A stretch of DNA of 64,000 nucleotides from Heyndrickxia sporothermodurans (lineage in GTDB: Bacteria > Bacillota > Bacilli > Bacillales > Bacillaceae_C): contig CP066701.1 in NCBI GenBank assembly GCA_016756695.1, positions 1,764,001 to 1,828,000 of the forward strand, given 5' to 3'. The notes beneath the pieces are model-generated. The model was not told where the DNA came from, made no database searches, and worked only from the letters and a program-made list of their open reading frames with translations. The translations under genes and the position numbers were made by a program. This document shows positions 54,308 through 62,983 of this stretch, piece after piece (positions within the stretch are counted from its first letter, which is position 1; each line of letters starts with the position of its first letter).

Positions 54308-54987
54308 TAGTGTAATAAATGCTGATAGATCCATGGGGAAAGACAAAATGACATAATCGCAGCTAATACCATGCAAACACTGGAGACAGCTCCAGTTACA
54401 TGACTTAATTCTAATGCCTTTGATGTCCCTGCACCGTGTGAACTCGTACCTAGCAATACCCCTCTTGCTATTTCACTTTTGATTCGAAAGAGGCGGATCA
54501 TCCATGGTCCGAGAATCATTCCAATAATCCCGGTGATAATTACAAATACAGCAGTAATGGTCGGAACACCGCCAATTTTTGTCGAAACTCCCATCGCAAT
54601 CGGTGTTGTAATCGAATAAGGAATAATGCTCGTAGACAGTGTTTTATTTAAATGGATTACACCCGAAATCGTAAACGACGCAAGAATAGACATAATCGAA
54701 CCGAAAAACACACTAAAAAGAATTTCACTCATATATTTTTTTAAAATCGGGTAAAAACGATAGAGTGGAATCGCTAATGCCACGGTTGCTGGTTGTAATA
54801 ATTTCGTTAACCAAATGGCTCCGTGATTATATGAATCATACGTTATATGGAAGAATACAAGCAATAATATAATCAAAAATGGAGCTACTAAAAGCGGTGA
54901 AAAGTATATTTTTTTAGTTTTACTGTATCCCCATTTTGCTAGCCAATAAATACTAATGGTGAGAAGTATATACATAAGTGTCAACAT
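54307..54987 (-). CDS. cidB: CidB/LrgB-family membrane protein
   Basis: 226 aa with six or seven membrane helices and the LrgB motifs LLQPATVALAIPLYRFY, TTPIAMGVSTKIGG, ARGVLLGTSSHGAGTSKALE. The family works with CidA/LrgA in overflow-metabolite release and murein hydrolase control. It overlaps the cidA end by 35 bp, so translation is coupled. GGAG lies 13 bp before the ATG. Orthologue-like to B. subtilis YwbG. Confidence 0.88.
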   Translation of the reverse strand: MLTLMYILLTISIYWLAKWGYSKTKKIYFSPLLVAPFLIILLLVFFHITYDSYNHGAIWLTKLLQPATVALAIPLYRFYPILKKYMSEILFSVFFGSIMSILASFTISGVIHLNKTLSTSIIPYSITTPIAMGVSTKIGGVPTITAVFVIITGIIGMILGPWMIRLFRIKSEIARGVLLGTSSHGAGTSKALELSHVTGAVSSVCMVLAAIMSFCLSPWIYQHLLH

Positions 54988-55357
54988 GCTGTGTCTTTTT
55001 CTCCTTTCGGCGTGCCATTTTCTCTGCTAAAAAACCAGAACATGCCATGACAATTGTGGAACTAATGATAATAACAGCAAAAATTTTAAAGCCATTTTCC
55101 AGTAATAATTGTTTATATTGAAGAATGCCTACTGCCGAAGGAATAAAAAATAACAACAATTCGGCGACTAACCAATTTCCTCCAATTTCAATCCACTTCA
55201 GCCTTATTACCTTCGTTTGTAATAAAATAAATAAAATAACCAATCCTAAAATACTGCCCGGAATGTTAAGATGCAGAAATTCGGAAAGTTTCCCCATAAT
55301 ATACGTAAAAACGGTTAACATCACGATTTGGATGAATCCAATTAATAATTTTTTCAA
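54953..55357 (-). CDS. cidA: CidA/LrgA holin-like protein
   Basis: 134 aa from a TTG at 55357, chosen because GAGGGGAAG lies just upstream and the protein then begins with its first helix (KKLLIGFIQIVMLTVFTYIM). The frame reaches 55408 without a site. Four helices, GKLSEFLHLNIPGSILGLVI and NWLVAELLLFFIPSAVGI are family hallmarks. Holin-like partner of CidB. Divergent from the LysR gene, the same arrangement as ywbI-ywbH-ywbG. Confidence 0.88.
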   Translation of the reverse strand: MKKLLIGFIQIVMLTVFTYIMGKLSEFLHLNIPGSILGLVILFILLQTKVIRLKWIEIGGNWLVAELLLFFIPSAVGILQYKQLLLENGFKIFAVIIISSTIVMACSGFLAEKMARRKEKKTQHVDTYVYTSHH

Positions 55358-55443
55358 TTTCTTCCCCTCATTTATGAAAAAAATCTCTATATAAAGTGTA
55401 CAGCGCATTTTTATATAGGTAAAATGAATATAGAGAATGATAG

Positions 55444-55456
55444 CTATTCTAAATAG
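55444..55456. promoter_or_regulatory. LysR-type box in the cidA-cidR interval
   Basis: CTATT-cta-AATAG dyad inside ATAGCTATTCTAAATAGTTAT. It fits the T-N11-A pattern and lies between the divergent genes, just before the cidR ribosome site. Confidence 0.5.
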
Positions 55457-55477
55457 TTATAAGAGGGTGCGGTTGTT

Positions 55478-56374
55478 TTGGATATTCAACATTTAAAATA
55501 CTTTGTTGCAGTTGCTAAGGAAGGGAATTTCACAAAAGCTGCACAAAAGCTCTATGTTTCACAGCCAACCATTAGTAAAATGGTGAAGAGTATTGAAGAT
55601 GAGCTTGGTGTTGTTTTATTTGATCGTACAGGTAAACAGGCCAAACTAACTGATGCAGGGGAAATTATTCTCGTTCAAGCGCGGAATATTATTCAATCAT
55701 TCGATAATCTTTCTTCGGAATTAGATGATTTAATTCAGTTAAAAAAGGGAAATATCCATATAGGATTACCGCCAATGGTTGGCTCACGATTTTTCCCAAA
55801 GGTTATTCAGGCATTTCATAAAAAGTATCCGAATATTACTGTTCAGCTTGTTGAAGATGGGGCAAAAAAAGTGGAAAGAGATGTTGGAAATGGTACGCTT
55901 GATTTAGGGGTCGTCGTTTTGCCAGTGAGCGAGGAGCTCTTTCATACTTTTTCATTTGTGAATGAAAATCTAATGCTGCTTACACACCCTGACCACCGAT
56001 TAAGTAAAAAGGAATCTATTTCGCTTTCTGAATTGGCCCATGAGTCTTTTATATTGTTTGGAAAGGATTTTGCCTTACACGATCGAATCATTAGAGAATG
56101 TGTTCGTTCTGGTTTTCAGCCGGATATTATTTATGAAAGCTCACAGTGGGATTTTATTAGTGAAATGGTAGTAGCTAATCTTGGGGTAGCCCTCCTGCCG
56201 GAAACCATATGTAAACAGGTCAATCGGAAAGAGGTGTCGATTATTCCACTAACCGAACCAAGAATCCCTTGGAACCTAGGGATCATTTGGAGAAAAGACC
56301 GCTACTTATCTTTTGCAGCAAGGGAATGGATTCGATGCACACAATTGTTTATGGAAGGATCTGAACAAAAATAA
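55478..56374 (+). CDS. cidR: LysR-family regulator CidR
   Basis: 298 aa from TTG at 55478 (GAGGGTG upstream). Winged helix MDIQHLKYFVAVAKEGNFTK, AAQKLYVSQPTISKMVKSIE (residues 1-60). LysR effector domain from ~90 (GNIHIGLPPMVGSRFFPKVI..). By position it controls cidAB; in Staphylococcus CidR responds to acetate and overflow metabolism. A dyad lies just upstream. Confidence 0.87.
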   Translation: MDIQHLKYFVAVAKEGNFTKAAQKLYVSQPTISKMVKSIEDELGVVLFDRTGKQAKLTDAGEIILVQARNIIQSFDNLSSELDDLIQLKKGNIHIGLPPMVGSRFFPKVIQAFHKKYPNITVQLVEDGAKKVERDVGNGTLDLGVVVLPVSEELFHTFSFVNENLMLLTHPDHRLSKKESISLSELAHESFILFGKDFALHDRIIRECVRSGFQPDIIYESSQWDFISEMVVANLGVALLPETICKQVNRKEVSIIPLTEPRIPWNLGIIWRKDRYLSFAAREWIRCTQLFMEGSEQK

Positions 56375-56415
56375 ATAAAGAAGATAGATACTTAAGCAGA
56401 AAGGAGCTATTTTAA

Positions 56416-56838
56416 ATGAAAAAAGATATCCAGCAATATGATGAAGAAAAATTAACTAGCGAAATGCAACGTTCGAGCAGGCATTATTCTGATCATAAGT
56501 TTTGGGACAAGCTTAAAAAATATGGAAAGAAGGCAGGCGGGGTAGTCGTCTATGCTGTTCTCTTACTGTACTACACATTACAGAAACCAACTGTTCCTAA
56601 GAAAACGAAGGTGTTTATTATCGGTGCATTAGGATACTTTATTCTTCCAACAGATTTACTGCCCGATTTCCTTCCGGGGATTGGCTATGTAGACGACTTA
56701 GGTGCACTTGGCGCTGCGGTTTTGCAAGTGGCTGCACATATAGATAAAGAAGTTAAGGCTAAAGCCAAAGATAAAGTGATTCAATGGTTTGGTGAAGAAG
56801 TTAACACAACGGTCATCGATGAAAAAATAGGACATTAA
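56416..56838 (+). CDS. YkvA-family DUF1232 protein
   Basis: 140 aa. N-terminal charged helix region, then the DUF1232 core VPKKTKVFIIGALGYFILPT with DLLPDFLPGIGYVDDLGAL (residues ~60-100). It ends in an amphipathic tail. Probably membrane-associated through residues 40-55 (GGVVVYAVLLLYYTL). Function not established for the family. AAAGGAGC precedes the ATG; a terminator follows. Confidence 0.85.
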   Translation: MKKDIQQYDEEKLTSEMQRSSRHYSDHKFWDKLKKYGKKAGGVVVYAVLLLYYTLQKPTVPKKTKVFIIGALGYFILPTDLLPDFLPGIGYVDDLGALGAAVLQVAAHIDKEVKAKAKDKVIQWFGEEVNTTVIDEKIGH

Positions 56839-56863
56839 AAACGATGGATTCATCGTTTTTTTG
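56838..56863 (+). terminator. Terminator after the YkvA-like gene
   Basis: AAAACGATG-gatt-CATCGTTTTTTT. Confidence 0.85.
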
Positions 56864-56998
56864 GTTCTCTTTTCCCCTTCATATCTTTGACAAAATTAGT
56901 AATCATCAATTAAATGAAACTAAATCTATCAAATATACGTTATACTAGTAGTATCTTTTAATTAATATTGGATGGTTAAACTACTTTTGGAGGACATG

Positions 56999-57592
56999 AT
57001 GGGCGATTTTATTCAATCAATCTTAACCTTTTTGACGGATCTCGGTTATTTCGGTGTGGCATTAGGACTAATGATCGAAATTATTCCGAGTGAAATTGTG
57101 TTAGCATATGCGGGCTATCTTGTATCCCAAGGACATATTAATTTTGTCGGTGCGGTCATCGCTGGTGTCATTGGTGGAACGATTGCGCAAATTTTTGTTT
57201 ACTGGATTGGTGCGTATGGAGGAAGACCTTTCTTGAAAAAATACGGGAAATATATTTTTATCCATGAGAAGCATATTGATATTGCGGAAAAATGGTTTGA
57301 AAAGTATGGGTCCGGTGTGATATTTACAGCTCGTTTTATTCCTGTCGTGCGTCATGCAATATCAATTCCTGCTGGGATTACGAAAATGTCGTTAAAGAAA
57401 TTCACATTGTATACAACATTGGCCGTTATCCCCTGGTCGATCTTGTTTGTTGCTTTAGGGGATCAGTTATCATCAAACTGGAAACATGTTGATGAATTTG
57501 CGAAACCATATATACAGCCTGCGATGATCATTGCAATTGGATTGATTGTTTTATATTTTATTTATAAAATGAATGAATTTCATAATTCTTAG
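56999..57592 (+). CDS. DedA-family membrane protein with IS-derived C-terminus
   Basis: 197 aa from the ATG at 56999 (GGAGG 5 bp upstream; an ATG at 56996 is too close, one at 56972 has no site). DedA features: EIIPSEIVLAYAGYLVSQGH, the conserved FTARFIPVVRHAISIPAGIT with its two arginines, and four or five membrane segments. These proteins flip undecaprenyl phosphate or other lipids. Composite copy 3 cuts in at 57571. The native end ..YKMFKKNK is replaced by ..YKMNEFHNS, so activity is probably kept. Resembles YngC in length. Confidence 0.87.
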   Translation: MGDFIQSILTFLTDLGYFGVALGLMIEIIPSEIVLAYAGYLVSQGHINFVGAVIAGVIGGTIAQIFVYWIGAYGGRPFLKKYGKYIFIHEKHIDIAEKWFEKYGSGVIFTARFIPVVRHAISIPAGITKMSLKKFTLYTTLAVIPWSILFVALGDQLSSNWKHVDEFAKPYIQPAMIIAIGLIVLYFIYKMNEFHNS

Positions 57593-57749
57593 CCCTTGTG
57601 TATCAAGGGGTTTAAGAGATAAAAAAAGAAGTACCTCCCCAAATCTTGTATAATGGTAGTTGACCAGTAAGCCCCCATTCAAACAACGCATATAAATGAT
57701 CAGCACCCCTTAGTACAATAATCGTATCAATTAAGGAGGTGCTTTTCCT

Positions 57750-57941
57750 ATGTCACAACAAAAACTAACAATCGTCCCCGTTTCAATACAACCAGAAAAA
57801 AATATTATAACATCCACAACTTCGAAAGATCCTTCAAATAGCTTTTGCACAATCAAAATTGAAGCTGCTGAAATTTCCTTCTTCAACGGCGTAGATGAGC
57901 ACATCATCCAAACGGTCATGAGGGAGTTGAAAAATCTATGA
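57750..57941 (+). CDS. Short IS66 TnpA-like protein, copy 3
   Basis: 63 aa, identical to copies 1 and 2; lacks the helix-turn-helix half of TnpA. AAGGAGGTG upstream. Confidence 0.75.
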   Translation: MSQQKLTIVPVSIQPEKNIITSTTSKDPSNSFCTIKIEAAEISFFNGVDEHIIQTVMRELKNL

Positions 57942-58291
57942 AACATGATTATACCAGTGTAAAAAACATTTATATTATTTGCGGTAAAACAGATATGAGG
58001 AAGGGAATTGATGGATTAGCAACGCTAATTCAAGATTCTTTCGAACTTGATCCATATGGAGATTCTATTTTCCTTTTCTCTGGTTGGAGTAAAGACCGTT
58101 ATAAATGTTTATATTTTGATGGCGATGGTTTCGCCATGCTTTATAAGCGACTAGATGGAGGAAAACTTCAATGGCCAAAAGATGAAAATGAAGTACGTAA
58201 ACTTTCGCAACAGGAGGTTCGCTGGTTGTTAGAAGGGTTGTCCATTCAGCAACCAAAGGCCATTCAAAAATCACAAAAAGGAGTATTCTAA
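57938..58291 (+). CDS. tnpB: IS66 accessory protein TnpB, copy 3
   Basis: 117 aa, identical to the other two copies; overlaps tnpA by 4 bp. Confidence 0.9.
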   Translation: MKHDYTSVKNIYIICGKTDMRKGIDGLATLIQDSFELDPYGDSIFLFSGWSKDRYKCLYFDGDGFAMLYKRLDGGKLQWPKDENEVRKLSQQEVRWLLEGLSIQQPKAIQKSQKGVF

Positions 58292-58393
58292 ACAAGCTAG
58301 AAATGTTGGTTTATAGCCATTTTCAACTTCGCTTTCTACGTTAAAAATGTTATAATATAACTAACTTATGGTGAACGAAAAGTGGTGAAATAA

Positions 58394-59985
58394 ATGGTTA
58401 ATACTTCTTCCAATAACAAGAATCCATATGGGAAATTAATTCGACTTCTCGAAGAACAATTGGCTCATTCAAATCAACAAAACAAAGACTTATCGAAAAA
58501 GCTAGATCAATCAACTAAACAGATTGAAGCGCTAACTGAACAAATTCGCCATTTAACAAAACTTTTATATGGATCGAAATCCGAAAAATCGAAATACAAC
58601 GTACCAGATGGGCAAGGCTCATTATTTGATGATGACCCGGCTTTTAGCGAACCTGAGCACACAGAAGAACAAAGCCAACAGACAATCTCTTATACTGTTG
58701 TACGAAAAGTTAAATCAAAAAAACGAAATGATTCCTTGCATGATGGTATTGAAGTAGAAGCTATTCACCATCATCCGAAAAATACAATCTGTGACTGTTG
58801 CCAAGGGCAAATGATTGAAATTGGTAGTACACTTGTACGTGAAGAAGCAAAATTTATTCCTGCAAAAATGATGAAAGTACAGCACATTGAACATGCGTAT
58901 GAATGTAAAGACTGCAAAGTTGATTCATCACAGCCAGCACAAATCAAACGCGGGAAAGCACCACAACCAGCGATTCAGCGTAGCATCGCAAGTCCTAGCG
59001 TACTTGCCAAAGTCATCTATGATAAATTTGCACAATATTTACCTCTTTACCGTCAGGTAAAGGAATGGAATCGCTATGGACTGAATACCAATGATAAAAA
59101 CCTATCGAATTGGGTTATCCGTGTAGCACATGATTGGCTGTTACCTGTATACGAACGAATGAAAGAGTTGATGATGGCAAAATCGGTTTTGCATGTCGAT
59201 GAAACATACGGACAAATTATCAACCGATCCGATGGGAAATCTGGCCAAGCCAATGCGTATAATTGGGTGTTTCGAAGTGTGCCAAGCCAAAGTACTAACA
59301 ATGACTCTCTTTCAAAGCGCATTATCTCGAGCTCGATCTGTCCTTGAAAGTTTTATTGAAGGCTTTTCTGGAACGATTGTGTGTGATGGTTATTCTGCTT
59401 ATGATAAGTTGGAAGGCGTTAATTTCGCAAATTGTTGGGCGCATGTTCGTCGTTATTGGCTGAAAGCTGATAGCAAAAATGGTAGAATCGGTGTGAAATA
59501 TTGTGATGATTTATATCGACTAGAAAGGCAATTTAAACGTTTGTCTCCGAGTAAACGAAGAAAAAAAACGTCAAAAGTACTCGAAGCCAATCGTGGAGGA
59601 ATTCCTTCACTGGGTTGAAACATCACCATTTTACGGAAAAAATGCGTTAGCAAAAGCACTGAATACACATTAAACAGGGCAAATGGACTCAAATTATTCC
59701 TGAATGATGGGCGAATTGAAATGGATAATAATCCAGCCGAGAACGCCATCCGTCCCAACGTTATAGGAAGAAAAATTGGCTCTTTAGTGTAAGTGAAGCT
59801 GGTGCAAAAGCGAATGCCATCTGTTTAAGTATTGCTGAAACTGCCAAAAGTAACGGCGTTGATTTCTATGAATATATAAAGAAACTTTTACGGATTTACC
59901 AAATCTCGGCGTCCAACAAAACCCTGAAATTTTAGATCAATACATGCCCTGGTCAAAAATGATTCAGGCAGAATGTAGCAAATAA
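58394..59985 (+). pseudogene. tnpC: IS66 transposase TnpC, copy 3, several frameshifts
   Basis: Intact to about residue 297, then shifted near 59290 (CCAAAGTACTAAC against CCAAGGGCCAAC in copy 1). Shifted again near 59567 (one extra A), 59658 (AAAGCACTGAA), 59773 (one A fewer) and 59888 (two T fewer than copy 2). None of the three copies has the whole gene in one frame, but each break site is intact in at least one other copy. Confidence 0.87.
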
Positions 59986-60119
59986 ATGAAATAGCCGTAA
60001 TTCGATTAAAAAGTCAGAATTTACGGCTATTTACGATGCGTACCGAAAGGTACACTTATTTTTTATAATTCGGGCTTACGTTGACCACAAACCATAAAAA
60101 GACTGGAGGAGTACTTCTT

Positions 60120-61470
60120 ATGACTATTATACGACAACCTAGCCTATTTGGCATACAGGAATTATTTGACATGGAACCTACCCAAAAATATGAAGCCATT
60201 ATTTCAGCGGTAGATTTGGATTCGATGTACCATCAAGTGGCGAAAAAATCACGGTTGGGTGCACCGGAAGAACTAAACTATCGACCATGATTATCTCCAC
60301 CTTTGTAAGATACATAGAGCGCATCCCTACGATGAAGGATCTTATAAAACGTCTTCATGATGATCTAGCTTTTAAGTTAAATTGTGGCTTTTTGGTTTCT
60401 GATCATGTGCCTTCAGAATCCTCCTATTCACGTCTCATAACGAAATTGGAGGAAAGCGATATCCTTGAGAAAGAACAAGAAAAAGTGGTCCTCCAGGCTA
60501 TTGCAGAAGGTTTCATCACGGATGATACAGTGGCTATTGATGCAACCCATTTTGAAGCACGAGACCAAGCGCAGCCAAAAGAAGAAAAGCCAAAATCTGA
60601 ACCCCAAAAACGTGGTCGGAAATCAAAAGATGAGCGTGACGGGTGGCTTAAAGAACAAGCTGAAACGGAAGCCAATTTACCTTTATATGATAGAAAAATT
60701 GTGGCCCAATTAGATGTTCCCCTAGCCGAACTACGTGCCGAAGTTCCCAAGACCCTAAATGGGGCGTGAAAAAGAACTCAGAAGGACAAAATGTTTTTTG
60801 GTTTGGCTACAAAGGTCATTTAGCCGTTGGTACATCAAGCCAATACATTCTACAGGCTCTTTTTTCATCTGGGAGTCTAAATGATGGTAAGGCAGCTATC
60901 CCTTTACTGAAAGGAATTCAGGAACGCCTTCACCTTCCATTACGTTATCAAACAATGGATGCGGGCTATGACTATGAACCCATATACGAGCAGGTACATC
61001 GAATGGGACAACAATCCGTCATCGCGTATAATAAGCGAAATGAAGGGGAAATCATTGGCTATGATAAACACTTTGCCCCAACTTGTTTCAGAGAGCATTC
61101 TTATCGTTATGATAGTTTTGATCCTAAATATGAAACATTGAAATACACAAGACCAAAGGAATGCAGCGACTGTCCCTTAGCTAATGAAGGTATTTGCCAA
61201 AAGGTTTATAAAGTGAAAATCACTTCAGACCTTCGCAGATATACCGCACCAGCACGCGGGTCACAAGCATGGAAAAACATTTTCAAACGTCGTACTGCCG
61301 TAGAACGGGTTAATGCCTATCTGAAAGAATTCTTTCAACTGAACAATGTTCGCTATCGTACTGGGAAACGTGCAAAAATTCATTTTGACATGGTAACCCT
61401 TATTTATAATGCTTCAAAGTTAGCCGCAGACCGAATTAATGTACAATTAAATCAGCAACAAGTAGCATGA
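60120..61470 (+). pseudogene. IS1182-like transposase, copy 3, frameshifted
   Basis: Starts at ATG 60120 as in the other copies. Breaks near 60281 (CTATCGACCATG against CTATGCAGCCATG) and near 60746 (one C fewer in GTTCCCAAGACC). All catalytic residues are still encoded but in separate frames, so this copy is inactive unless these are read errors. Confidence 0.88.
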
Positions 61471-61578
61471 TTTCTGTTTTTAAAAATATATTTTAGAAAT
61501 TCTGTAGGATTCTGTATTTTTAAAAAGAGCAATTATGAAATTGACTCAAATGTTTAAAAAAAATAAATAAAGAAAGAA

Positions 61579-61616
61579 TAGAATGTCTGAATCAATTAAG
61601 ATTGAGGCATTTTTTA
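61579..61616 (+). terminator. Original terminator of dedA
   Basis: AATGTCTGAATC..GATTGAGGCATT stem followed by TTTTT, 24 bp after the native dedA stop that now lies beyond the composite. Confidence 0.75.
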
Positions 61617-61657
61617 ACCTATACTTTGTTAAAGTTCAGTCTTGATATTGACGCTAT

Positions 61658-61785
61658 GTTGATTGAAGCGAAAGGTGCGAGACTCCTGCGGGATTAGCTG
61701 GACAGATGAGACCCCGCAAGAGAGAAGCGATGAGGAGGCTCATCGCCAGCCCCGCGGAAAGCGAGTACCTGCAGCGGAAATCAAC
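61658..61785. repeat. GC-rich dispersed Bacillus-type repeat
   Basis: 128 bp bounded by GTTGATT and AATCAAC. It contains GCGAGACTCCTGCGGGA, GAGACCCCGCAAGAG, GCGATGAGGAGGCTCATCG and CCCCGCGGAAAGCGAG. From memory, very similar sequences recur in intergenic regions of many Bacillus genomes. Much more GC-rich than its surroundings and internally paired (CTCCTGCGGG/CCCCGCAAGAG; GATGAGGAGGCTCATC). Confidence 0.75.
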
Positions 61786-61877
61786 AATCCAGTATAATAT
61801 CCTTAACCTAAATGAAGGGAAATTCAAAAAAGGGAAAGAAATATTTACATAACACATTAAAAAAGGAGAGTAGGAAT

Positions 61878-62366
61878 ATGAGTACATCAAAATTACGTGA
61901 GCTGTTGTTATCAGAACTATACATCGCTGTTCGAACAACAAAGGAATTGCTGAAGAAAGTGTCTGAGGAGGATTTTTCCTATCAGCCAAATGAAAAAATG
62001 CGCACCTTGTTGGAGCAGGCGAACCATTTAGTGCAAATTCCTTTCGTTGATATTGCGATTGGACAAGAAAAGACAGAAGCTGAAATTAGACAACTTGAAA
62101 AAGATTTATACTCGACTGATGTTATCAAACTAGGTGAAGTAATGGAAAAAGGCTTCCATGAGTTAAAAGCGTATTATGAATCACTTTCTGAAGAGGACTT
62201 CTTAGAAAAGGTAACAAAACCATTTTATTTTTCTCCTGATATGGAAGGTCATACGCAAGCGAAATGGTTGATTGAAACAACTACACATGCATTTCACCAT
62301 CGCGGGCAATTTTTTAATTATTTAAAAGAGCTGGGGAAAGAAGTGAATATGTTTGATTTATATTAA
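61878..62366 (+). CDS. DinB-family four-helix bundle protein
   Basis: 162 aa from the ATG at 61878 (AAAAGGAGAG 8 bp upstream); the frame to 61812 has no site. DinB fold with metal-ligand candidates in EQANHLVQIPFVDI and TTHAFHHRGQFFNYLK (HAFHH). Role unknown for this subgroup; possible thiol transferase. Second DinB-type protein in the window but not closely similar to the one at 53788. Confidence 0.83.
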   Translation: MSTSKLRELLLSELYIAVRTTKELLKKVSEEDFSYQPNEKMRTLLEQANHLVQIPFVDIAIGQEKTEAEIRQLEKDLYSTDVIKLGEVMEKGFHELKAYYESLSEEDFLEKVTKPFYFSPDMEGHTQAKWLIETTTHAFHHRGQFFNYLKELGKEVNMFDLY

Positions 62367-62375
62367 CAAACAAAA

Positions 62376-62404
62376 AAATCCGTTGCGAATTAGGCAGCGG
62401 TTTT
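62376..62404 (+). terminator. Terminator after the DinB gene
   Basis: CCGTTGC..GCAGCGG stem then TTTTTTAG. Confidence 0.72.
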
Positions 62405-62413
62405 TTAGATTTT

Positions 62414-62614
62414 TCAATAGGATTGAATGCGAGAATTCATTCGCCAATTTCTACTACATAACACTTCAATCATATGATTTATTTTATCCCTATCATTTAA
62501 CGCTTTTTTTATAATTTGAACTTCGTTTTTCGTAACAGACAGCCCGAAATATTTTGCTAGTGTTTTTTCTACATTGGCACCTCTTGCAATTTCATTAGCG
62601 ATTTCAGTTTCCAT
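62414..62614 (-). CDS. Small hypothetical protein, 66 aa
   Basis: METEIANEIARGANVEKTLA, then KYFGLSVTKNEVQIIKKALN and a basic tail. Helical, no membrane segment; a helix-turn-helix-like run (VEKTLAKYFGLSVTKNEV) is possible. Strong GGAGGTG site 7 bp before the ATG supports that it is real. Not recognised. Confidence 0.6.
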   Translation of the reverse strand: METEIANEIARGANVEKTLAKYFGLSVTKNEVQIIKKALNDRDKINHMIEVLCSRNWRMNSRIQSY

Positions 62615-62983
62615 CCAAATACACCTCCATGAAATTCTTTAATTAAAGTTTAAATCCAAAATATTAAATTCGAATGAACATAGATTTAAGATTCGGTAAA
62701 GATTTGACATGTTTTAGGTGATGTTAACACATACTAAGTGTTGTGAATATGGGTTGGTAAAATATATTAGAATAGAAATTAAAATAACAATAATCTGAAT
62801 GTAATCCTTTTCGTTGTGAGAGTATAAATTTTATGTTTTAATTTTATAGACCTTATTTTTATTAAGTAGAATATCGTTTGTTTTATACACTTTTAATACA
62901 TAACTTTTAATAATCGATATTATATTGGGAAAATAAACATAAGTACTGCAACATAGAAAAAATTTCGTGATGGAGGAAATATA
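62615..62983. other. Intergenic region before nupC, nothing recognised
   Basis: 369 bp, very AT-rich. I looked for purine riboswitch or T-box features and found none. It should hold the divergent promoters of the small gene and nupC, but no clear -35/-10 pair stands out. Confidence 0.5.

Larger units (their letters stand above)
57667..60079 (+). mobile_element. IS66 nested inside composite copy 3
   Basis: 2413 bp, GTAAGCCC ends, target duplication GTTGACCA (57659-57666 and 60080-60087) as in the other copies. Confidence 0.94.
57571..61547 (+). mobile_element. Composite unit copy 3: IS1182-like element carrying IS66
   Basis: 3977 bp with the same inverted ends as the other copies. Target duplication AAAT (57567-57570 and 61548-61551). 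Same orientation as copy 2, 13.3 kb apart. It carries more one-base differences than copies 1 and 2, mostly in short homopolymers. Both the IS1182-like and IS66 transposase genes are frameshifted here. Confidence 0.94.

Noticed and set aside
62615-62983. Possible purine riboswitch before nupC
   Set aside because: No conserved aptamer core or terminator hairpin could be found.
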